A stretch of 64,000 nucleotides of DNA, taken from positions 1 through 64,000 of the forward strand of contig JAOAQX010000026.1 in the NCBI GenBank assembly GCA_025210805.1, in the 5' to 3' direction. Shown here one piece after another: positions 9,636 through 15,812 of the stretch (position 1 is the first letter of the stretch; every line of letters starts with the position of its first letter). The notes beneath the pieces are model-generated. The model made no database searches and was not told the origin of the DNA. It saw only the letters and a list, made by a program, of their open reading frames with translations. The position numbers and the translations under genes are program-made. This DNA is from Flavobacteriales bacterium (lineage in GTDB: Bacteria > Bacteroidota > Bacteroidia > Flavobacteriales > CAJXXR01).

Positions 9636-9938
9636 ATTCATCCGATTCAAAAGAAAATATACACTTCTCCCCTTTGAAGAGCTTGTCCCAATTTTTCGGG
9701 AGGATAAGGGAGATATTCCATCTTGTTTCATAATCGAATATCATTTTTATAGTTTCTTTTTCGAAGGTGTTTACTTTGGTAACATCCCTTCAAAGTCAGC
9801 TTATAACTGTGAGGCAATTAACAACATAAATGGTATAATATTTTAGTTTCCTTATTTCGAGATGGTTTCAATGTGGAATATCTCTTCCTCCCCCTTAAAT
9901 AGCTGTCAATTAGTCTAGAGGACTGATTCTTTAATACT
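9636..9938. other. Gene-free stretch with degenerate repeat remnants
   Basis: No credible ORF. 9713-9772 (ATATTCCATC, then ATAATCGAATA, then TTTTTCGAA) is recognisably related to 11034-11090 on the other side of the DUF3667 gene. 9870-9905 has a CCCCCTT-type tract also seen near 11100 and 38075. These look like decayed copies of dispersed elements. Confidence 0.45.
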
Positions 9939-10715
9939 TCACTTGACTACTAAATCATAAAGGAATAACACCGCTCCAGCAGCTAACCCTAAAACTATTA
10001 TAATCCCTAAAAAAACTAATAAAGCTTTTACATTTGCCCAAATGATTGCCCAGAACTTTAATTTATACATTCTTATAAATAGATAATTCAAAAACACTAA
10101 AGTAAAAACAGTGCTAATAAGGCTAAAACTAAAGACTTGAAAATTGAAAATCAGTAAAAATATAGTTTGCAAAACTAAACCTAAATACCCTACAAAAGAC
10201 TGAATATAGGATTGATACACTATATGTTCTGCAAAATTATCTTTCCTCTTTTTGAAAATAATATAAGATATCAATGCCATGATTGGAATAGACCCGATAA
10301 TGATGAAGTTGTAGTTATCATACATTCCTGATGTCCAAGTTTGTGCATCGACCACCAAAGGATCGGTAGTTTTTGGGTTAATGTTAATATTAGAAGTCTC
10401 AACACTTTTTTCCATTACATTTGTAAACTTCAAAAACAATAGAGAGATAGAGATATAAACCATCAAAAAAGAAAATGGCTGATAATACTGTTTTCTTGCT
10501 CCTGATGTATAAGCTCTACAGACCTTATCTGGTGCAATAACTAAGTGTTTCAAGGTTTTCCAAAAATAATTTTCCCAACTAAAAAATGGTCCAATAAATT
10601 CAAACCAAATACTCTTTAAAGTGAGACGGGAATCAACAACTTTTCCTCCACAATTTGAACAGAAATTAGCATTTTTTGGCAATACTACCGCACAAGATTT
10701 ACATGCAACATTCAT
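9939..10715 (-). CDS. DUF3667 family zinc-ribbon membrane protein
   Basis: A 258-residue protein opening with a zinc ribbon (CKSC then CSNC, two CxxC pairs). Next is the DUF3667 signature region (FFSWENYFWKTLKHLVIAPDKV, then a GARKQYYQPF loop) and four to five hydrophobic segments between about residues 80 and 255. A close paralogue lies at 13043-13828, and the pair flanks the fic gene and its repeats. DUF3667 proteins are common in Bacteroidota and their function is not known. The cytoplasmic zinc ribbon plus membrane domain suggests a membrane-associated adaptor, but that is inference. Confidence 0.85.
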   Translation of the reverse strand: MNVACKSCAVVLPKNANFCSNCGGKVVDSRLTLKSIWFEFIGPFFSWENYFWKTLKHLVIAPDKVCRAYTSGARKQYYQPFSFLMVYISISLLFLKFTNVMEKSVETSNININPKTTDPLVVDAQTWTSGMYDNYNFIIIGSIPIMALISYIIFKKRKDNFAEHIVYQSYIQSFVGYLGLVLQTIFLLIFNFQVFSFSLISTVFTLVFLNYLFIRMYKLKFWAIIWANVKALLVFLGIIIVLGLAAGAVLFLYDLVVK

Positions 10716-11158
10716 AAATCATTATAAATTTTAAGGTTATACAAAATGGATTCAGATATCATCGTCCATATATTATTACTTATTCACACTTCAAAAAATT
10801 AAAGTATGTATTACATCTCTCAAACGAGATGCATTCAAATATTTTTAATGCTCCAAAAATAGCAACCTCAGGATAATTATTCAAAAAAATACGATTACTG
10901 ATCATAAAATCTATTTAAAAAGCAAATTATAGAACAAAATTGAACCGAATAGATTAATCAGCCAACATACAGAAGAAGTGTATTATCTTTCCATTGAAAA
11001 CTTATTACTTAACACACTTTTTTGGATGGTATCATATTCCATCCTGCTTGATTATCGAATAACTAATGTTCTCTTTTTTCGAAATTGTTTCGACGCAGAA
11101 CATTCCCCCTTCTCCTCCCTTTCAAAATCTTTAAAAGGAGACTTTCCCATCAGGATAT
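10716..11158. other. Gene-free stretch upstream of the fic region
   Basis: No believable gene. A 60-codon frame at 10978-11160 consists of repeat-derived sequence. 11034-11090 resembles 9713-9772, and 11097-11150 carries a C-rich/G-rich fragment (ATTCCCCCTT, then AAAAGGAG) of the dispersed type seen near 18076 and 38075. Confidence 0.4.
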
Positions 11159-11270
11159 AATACCATTTATGGTGTTAATTTACACATAGGTATTATGCCG
11201 ATACATTGCTAAAAGCCAATTATGAACGCAGTGAAATTAGTGGGTAATTTTAGCAAGTAATCGGCATAAA
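11159..11270 (+). repeat. Dispersed intergenic element, copy 1 (about 110 bp)
   Basis: Begins with the small palindrome ACCATTTATGGT and continues GTTAATTTACACATAGGTAT, then ACATTGCTAAAAGCCAATTA, ending TTTTAGCAAGTAATCGGCAT. Copies in the same order occur at 24690-24800 (plus) and 25023-25131 (minus), with fragments at 18019 and 29693. It has no coding capacity. A MITE-like or other non-autonomous element is the likely explanation. Confidence 0.65.
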
Positions 11271-11294
11271 AACCTAAAAAACAATATCATAAAT

Positions 11295-11419
11295 TTATTT
11301 TGAGCCGAATAAAATTTTATTCGGCTCAAAATAATTCGTATATTTGAGCCGAATACATAAGTTAATCGGCTCATAAAAACCACACAATATGAGCCGAATA
11401 CAAACCCTAATCGGCTCAT
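11295..11419 (+). promoter_or_regulatory. Three tandem TGAGCCGA/TCGGCTCA palindromes abutting the fic start
   Basis: Half-sites TGAGCCGA start at 11301, 11345 and 11390, and matching TCGGCTCA start at 11321, 11366 and 11411, giving a 44-45-bp period. The first copy lies in a perfect 40-bp palindrome (11295-11334); the other two have 8- to 9-bp arms around AT-rich centres. The last arm ends two bases before the fic ATG. The set could be operators for a dimeric regulator (the Fic protein has an HTH-like C-terminus) or three mRNA hairpins. A role in fic control is inferred from position. Confidence 0.7.
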
Positions 11420-11420
11420 C

Positions 11421-12527
11421 ATGTATAATTGGCAACAAAAAGATTGGAAAAATTTTCAATACAATTTGACAGAAATTGAGGATCTATTACTCGTTTATCA
11501 AGAGCAAATAGGAACCCTTAAAGGAACTGTGCATGTCTTATCCGAAAAACAAAAAATAGAAACACTGGTGGACATGCTCGTGACAGAAGCGATCAAAAAC
11601 ACCGAAATTGAGGGGGAATTTGTGAGTCGTGAAGATGTGATGTCTTCTATCAAAAATAATTTGGGTATTTACCCAAAGGTAAAAAATATCAAAGATTTGC
11701 GTGCCAAAGGAATGGCTACCGTTGTTACCGAAGTACACAAGGGATATCAGAAAAAACTCACCGAAAAAGATTTATTTAACTGGCATAAGCTTCTTTTTCC
11801 TTATCCTACAAAGCTAAATATCGGTACTTGGCGAAGTCATGAAAACCCCATGCAAATTATTTCGGGAAGCTACGGGAAAGAAAAAATCCACTTTGAAGCT
11901 CCTCCTTCTCAACAAGTTCCAGAAGAAATGAAGGATTTCATTCATTGGTTTAATGACACTGCACCCAAAGGTGAAAATACGATTAAATACGCTCCCATCC
12001 GTTCGGCTTTGTCTCATTTGTACTTTGAAAGCATTCACCCTTTTGAAGATGGAAATGGACGAATAGGGCGTGCCATTGCCGAAAAATCCCTTTTACAAAC
12101 TATTGGTTCCCCTATTCTTATTAGCCTTTCTGCGAGTATAGAATCTGATCGAAAAGCCTATTATCTTGCTCTAAAAAAAGCCCAAAAAAGTAATCAAATA
12201 ACCGATTGGCTCAAGTATTTTATTGGTGTTATTATAGATGCCCAAAAAAAATCGGAGGAATTGATTCATTTTACTTTAAAGAAAGCCAAATTATTTGATC
12301 GTCACCAAGAATCATTCAATACTCGACAAACCAAAATACTCAAGAAAATGCTCGAAAAAGGTCCCGAAGGTTTTGAAGGAGGAATGAGTGCAAAAAAATA
12401 TATGAAGATAACCAAAACCTCAAAAGCTACGGCGACACGAGATATCCAACAACTGGTAAAACTGGGCATTTTTGTGGCTCAAGGTGGTGGACGAAGCACT
12501 TCTTATTCGCTTCATTTGTCTTTTTAG
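11421..12527 (+). CDS. Fic family protein (DUF4172 / Fic / HTH), probable AMP-transferase
   Basis: A 368-residue protein. Residues 1-80 match the DUF4172 N-terminal domain of bacteroidotal Fic proteins. The Fic core carries an intact catalytic loop at residues 206-217 (HPFEDGNGRIGR), fitting HxFx(D/E)GNGRxxR, so nucleotidyl transfer (normally AMP from ATP to a target hydroxyl) should be possible. The N-terminal inhibitory helix reads NTEIEG at 60-65; the usual (S/T)xxxE(G/N) pattern has Asn instead of Ser/Thr. Residues about 320-366 resemble a winged helix-turn-helix (MSAKKYMKITKTSKATATRDIQ). Three palindromes lie directly upstream. The target is unknown and no antitoxin gene is adjacent. Confidence 0.9.
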   Translation: MYNWQQKDWKNFQYNLTEIEDLLLVYQEQIGTLKGTVHVLSEKQKIETLVDMLVTEAIKNTEIEGEFVSREDVMSSIKNNLGIYPKVKNIKDLRAKGMATVVTEVHKGYQKKLTEKDLFNWHKLLFPYPTKLNIGTWRSHENPMQIISGSYGKEKIHFEAPPSQQVPEEMKDFIHWFNDTAPKGENTIKYAPIRSALSHLYFESIHPFEDGNGRIGRAIAEKSLLQTIGSPILISLSASIESDRKAYYLALKKAQKSNQITDWLKYFIGVIIDAQKKSEELIHFTLKKAKLFDRHQESFNTRQTKILKKMLEKGPEGFEGGMSAKKYMKITKTSKATATRDIQQLVKLGIFVAQGGGRSTSYSLHLSF

Positions 12528-12558
12528 GTAAAAGAGATGGTTATATTCTCGACACAAT

Positions 12559-13022
12559 CCTGTCAGTTCGAGTGAATTTTCTGGAGAGAAACGTAAGAAA
12601 ATTTTTATCGAGAACTTTTTTGATTATCGGATGCTATTCTCGATACAATTTTTGATTCCATTGCATTTCATCAAAAAACCACTCGAATTGACAAAAGTGA
12701 TACAATTTTTGATTCCTGTCAGTTCGAGTGAATTTTCTGGAGAGAAACGTAAGAAAATTTTTATCGAGAACTTTTTTGGTGATCGGATGCTATTCTCGAT
12801 ACAATTTCTGATTCCATTGCAATTCATCAAAAACCACTCGAATTGACAAAAGTGATACAATTTTTGACTCCACTACTTTTCATCAAAAACCACTCGGATT
12901 GACAAAACGATACAATCTTTGATTCCTGTCAGTTCGAGTGAATTTTCTGGAGAGAAACGTAAGAAAATTTTTATCGAGAACCCACTGCTTTTCATCAAAA
13001 ACCACTCGGATTGACAAAACGA
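12559..13022. repeat. BIME/REP-like palindromic repeat cluster
   Basis: Three forward copies of a 57-bp motif (CTGTCAGTTCGAGTGAATTT through TTTTTATCGAGAAC) begin at 12559, 12715 and 12925. Between them lie inverted half-copies (ATTCTCGATACAATTTTTGA and AACCACTCGAATTGACA) at about 12637-12692, 12792-12846, 12887-12903 and 13001-13016. Forward and inverted units make long imperfect hairpins. Another copy occurs inverted at 29812-29860. The arrangement is that of bacterial interspersed mosaic elements mobilised by REP-associated tyrosine transposases; no such transposase gene is in this window. ORFs on both strands here mirror each other and are not genes. Confidence 0.8.
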
Positions 13023-13042
13023 GACAATTAGTAACCGCGGTA

Positions 13043-13828
13043 TTACTGAGCTAAATTTACAGCCACGAAAATACCAATAGCTAAAGCTGATAAAATAAAA
13101 ACAATTCCAAAAGCAAAAAGAGCTTTTAAATTTATCAAAACACCTTTCCAAAAACCGTAACGATAAAGTTTATAGAAAGCATAATTATAATAAAACAAAG
13201 AAATACAAGTACTTAAAACACCTATAACCACGATGTTGACTCCCAATAAGTTCATAAACAAAATTTGTATTAGAATCCCCACATAGCCTACGAATGCCTG
13301 AATATAAGACTGATAAACAATATGTTCTGCTAAATTGTTTTTATACTTTTTGAATATCCAATAAGAAATTAGCCCCAAAATAGGAATCATCCCAATAATG
13401 ATGAAATTGTAATAGCCATAGAAAATATCTGCAAAATTTTTAGCAAACTCTTGTGATGCTTGTAGAGATTCTTCTGATCTATTTGGGTTATTTATTTTTA
13501 TTCCTCTATTAAAAGATTTTTCCAATAAAACAGGATTAAACTTGAGCATCAACAAGGAAATCGTAGTGTAAACAATTAGAAATGGAAAAGGACGGAAGAA
13601 CTTTCTACGGGCACCTTCTATATAAGCATTTAATACCCATTCTGGCTTCAATATCAAACTTTTAATTGTCTTCCAAAAATTATTTTCCCAACTAAAAAAA
13701 GGACCTACAAATTCTTTCCAAATACCACCTAAGGTTAAGCGTTCATTAACAATTTTTCCGCCGCAATTTGCACAAAATTTAGCTTGAGGCATTAAAGCTG
13801 CATGGCAAGATTTACAATAATCACCCAT
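13043..13828 (-). CDS. DUF3667 family zinc-ribbon membrane protein (second paralogue)
   Basis: A 261-residue paralogue of the protein at 9939-10715. The zinc ribbon (CKSC, CANCGGK), the FFSWENNFWKTIKSLILKPEWV segment, the GARRKFFRPF loop and the later AEHIVYQSYIQAFVGY stretch align throughout, and both have the same membrane segments. The stop codon lies about 20 bases from the edge of the repeat cluster. The pair probably arose by duplication with the fic gene and repeats now in between. Function unknown. Confidence 0.85.
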   Translation of the reverse strand: MGDYCKSCHAALMPQAKFCANCGGKIVNERLTLGGIWKEFVGPFFSWENNFWKTIKSLILKPEWVLNAYIEGARRKFFRPFPFLIVYTTISLLMLKFNPVLLEKSFNRGIKINNPNRSEESLQASQEFAKNFADIFYGYYNFIIIGMIPILGLISYWIFKKYKNNLAEHIVYQSYIQAFVGYVGILIQILFMNLLGVNIVVIGVLSTCISLFYYNYAFYKLYRYGFWKGVLINLKALFAFGIVFILSALAIGIFVAVNLAQ

Positions 13829-13920
13829 TTTTTCTATAGTTTTTTTATAAAAATAACAAATTTATAATGGCTAGAATATCGCTCGACAATATTTTGCAGA
13901 ATATTAACAAAGTAGATTCA

Positions 13921-13957
13921 CAAAAAAAGAGTTGAAAATTTTCTCTTCAACTCTTTG
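13921..13957 (-). terminator. Intrinsic terminator after the SRPBCC lipoprotein
   Basis: On the minus strand AAAGAGTTGA and TCAACTCTTT form a 10-bp stem around an AT-rich loop, followed by a T run. It begins 26 bases past the stop codon of the gene at 13983. Confidence 0.75.
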
Positions 13958-13982
13958 TAATCACACGAATACTAAAATAGTA

Positions 13983-14549
13983 TTAATCTTCAACTTCTTT
14001 TTTTAACTGACTGTTAAATAAATTATACCCTTCTTGTGTTTGAGCTGATAAAGCAGGTAAAGGAAATTGAGGGTTTTCTCCTGTAAATTCGTCCGTTTGT
14101 ATAAAGCGTGTCTGACAATCAGATATTGCTTCTAGTTTAAATAGATGATTATCTGTTATTTGTGGAGCAAATGCAATTGGGTCTGCCCATCCAAATTCTT
14201 CACCATCTACAAAATGCAAAGCATGTGGAAAATGTAATGTATCGGTTCCAAGTAGATAATGAGCTACAATTTGGCCTTCGTCTCGAATATCTCCTGTAAG
14301 ACCAATAAATGATGTACTCCAATCACCCATTTTCTCCCAATTTGTTAGCACATTCCATACTTCTTCTTTTGGTGCATTTATCACGATATCCGTATAAATG
14401 TAAAAAGTACTAGAATCCGCATTGGTGGTAATATTAGAATTTACTACTGTCAAACTTTGATCAGGTGAACAGATTTTATCTTCGCTACATGAACTTACAA
14501 ATAGACCAAAAACGAAAAGAATACCCAAATGAATTTTTGTGAATTGCAT
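13983..14549 (-). CDS. SRPBCC/START-like lipoprotein
   Basis: A 188-residue lipoprotein. A signal peptide with lipobox (FGLFVSSC) precedes an Asp/Ser-rich linker and a Bet v1-like (polyketide cyclase/START superfamily) domain from about residue 50 (TDIVINAPKEEVWNVLTNWEKMGDWS). The start is set at MQFTKIHLG because the frame's earlier start adds 17 residues that spoil the signal peptide. SRPBCC domains bind hydrophobic ligands; a lipoprotein form suggests a periplasmic ligand-binding role, but the ligand is unknown. It stands alone with its own terminator. Confidence 0.75.
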   Translation of the reverse strand: MQFTKIHLGILFVFGLFVSSCSEDKICSPDQSLTVVNSNITTNADSSTFYIYTDIVINAPKEEVWNVLTNWEKMGDWSTSFIGLTGDIRDEGQIVAHYLLGTDTLHFPHALHFVDGEEFGWADPIAFAPQITDNHLFKLEAISDCQTRFIQTDEFTGENPQFPLPALSAQTQEGYNLFNSQLKKEVED

Positions 14550-14656
14550 AAAATTTTGTTTAAAATTAATACACAAAATTAGACAGTTACTTTTGTTCAA
14601 TTCGTATACAAATTTCAGTTATGTGTACACTTTTTATAGATGATTTATCCAAAATA

Positions 14657-15253
14657 TTAAGAACGATATTGATCATTTAAACTGAGGCCTTGTTTGATCA
14701 TTGGAATAATTTTTAAGATCCTTTTTTCTTTAGTTGCTGCTCTTTTTGCCTCTTGAATATATTTACAATATTCTCTTTTTTTCCCTGGAGTTAAAGCATC
14801 AAATTGGTCTTTGAGTTCAAAATCTTCATCGAAAACCTGTTGTAACTCTTCAGGAATTTCTATTGGCTTTGTGTTTGTTCTTTTTTTGTGTTTTTTCCCT
14901 TCTAGTTCATTGGCAATAGCTTCTTGAACATATTTTAAAAACAAAGCAGTATCCAGAGTATCTTCATACTCCATTCGCCATTGTCTAAGAGCAATCGTTT
15001 TATTCTCTTGGGCATTAATTAGTACGTTTTCTTGATCTGCTAAAAAAACACCTTGATGAAACCATACTGCCAAATAATTCTTAAATCCTGCAATTCCTAC
15101 TACATTTCCTTTACCGATAACATAGCAAGGAACGCCCCATTTGACTGTTTCTTCCAGTTCTGTATCCAATAAAATTTGTCTTATTTGTGAAAAAAGCTTG
15201 ATTCCTTTTTCTTGAGAGTCGTAAAAATCTTGAGCAGTTTTGTATTTTTTCAT
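14657..15253 (-). CDS. YdeI/OmpD-associated family protein (DUF1801-like)
   Basis: A 198-residue cytoplasmic protein. The N-terminal two thirds match the DUF1801/YdhG fold (ETVKWGVPCYVIGKGNVVGIAGFKNYLAVWF). The C-terminal portion has the OmdA/YdeI signature (LTPGKKREYCKYIQEAKRAATKEKRI). Family members have been linked to bacteriocin or peptide tolerance in enterobacteria (YdeI); whether that applies here is unknown. It is followed by 56 bases without a clear terminator. Confidence 0.8.
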   Translation of the reverse strand: MKKYKTAQDFYDSQEKGIKLFSQIRQILLDTELEETVKWGVPCYVIGKGNVVGIAGFKNYLAVWFHQGVFLADQENVLINAQENKTIALRQWRMEYEDTLDTALFLKYVQEAIANELEGKKHKKRTNTKPIEIPEELQQVFDEDFELKDQFDALTPGKKREYCKYIQEAKRAATKEKRILKIIPMIKQGLSLNDQYRS

Positions 15254-15288
15254 AAATCAAAAATAGTAAAATTCATATAAAATATTGC

Positions 15289-15321
15289 AAAAAAAAAGCC
15301 CATCCAAACTCTGGACGGGCT
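15289..15321 (-). terminator. Intrinsic terminator of the cold-shock gene
   Basis: On the minus strand AGCCCGTCC and GGATGGGCT pair (one G-T) around AGAGTTT and run into eight T. It lies about 30 bases past the stop of the cold-shock gene. Confidence 0.85.
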
Positions 15322-15351
15322 CTATTCAATAAAAATAAAAAAGATCTATGA

Positions 15352-15543
15352 TTAAATCACTTTCACGTTTACTGCATTCGGTCCTTTACGACCTTCTTCG
15401 ACGTCAAAGCTTACTTTGTCACCTTCTTGAATTTCATCAATAAGTCCATTGATGTGCACGAATACATCTTTACCACCATTCTCTGGCTTGATGAATCCAA
15501 ATCCTTTCGAATTATCGAAGAATTTTACTGTTCCTGTTTCCAT
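15352..15543 (-). CDS. Cold-shock domain protein (CspA family)
   Basis: A 63-residue OB-fold nucleic-acid chaperone that binds single-stranded RNA. The RNP1 (KGFGFI) and RNP2 (VFVHI) motifs are intact and the length is normal for the family. It is monocistronic with its own promoter and terminator. Cold-shock proteins in this phylum are often abundant and not always cold-induced, so a specific regulation is not claimed. Confidence 0.95.
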   Translation of the reverse strand: METGTVKFFDNSKGFGFIKPENGGKDVFVHINGLIDEIQEGDKVSFDVEEGRKGPNAVNVKVI

Positions 15544-15560
15544 AAAAAAATAATTTGTGC

Positions 15561-15568
15561 CAAATGTA
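15561..15568 (-). promoter_or_regulatory. Predicted -7 promoter element for the cold-shock gene
   Basis: On the minus strand TACATTTG matches TAnnTTTG and lies 18 bases upstream of the start codon. That gives a very short leader, unlike the long structured cspA leader of enterobacteria. Confidence 0.5.
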
Positions 15569-15812
15569 TAGCATTTTTTTACATTAGAGGTCTTATTCTA
15601 TAAAAGCTTTTCAATTATTTGCAAAAAAACATCATTTTTACTGATTATGTGCTAAAATCAATCACATTTTCTCACTACATCACAATTGATTTCCAGTAAT
15701 GTATCGAGATATCTTTTATTGAAAGATTAATACCAGAAATAGTATTATTTACCTTACAAATATTGAATTGTATAGTGTATAGAAGCCATCAAACTAAAAA
15801 TTTTATTACCAT

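Noticed and set aside
10978-11160. 60-codon ORF as a small gene
   Set aside because: It runs through degenerate dispersed repeats, has low-complexity composition and no start context.
11295-11419. The three repeats before fic as a CRISPR array
   Set aside because: Only three units, each an inverted repeat with an AT-rich centre, and no cas genes; the spaces between units are short and AT-rich, not unique spacers.
12624-13151. Several 70-90-codon ORFs on both strands in the BIME cluster
   Set aside because: The frames mirror each other because the DNA is palindromic; they have no independent coding character.
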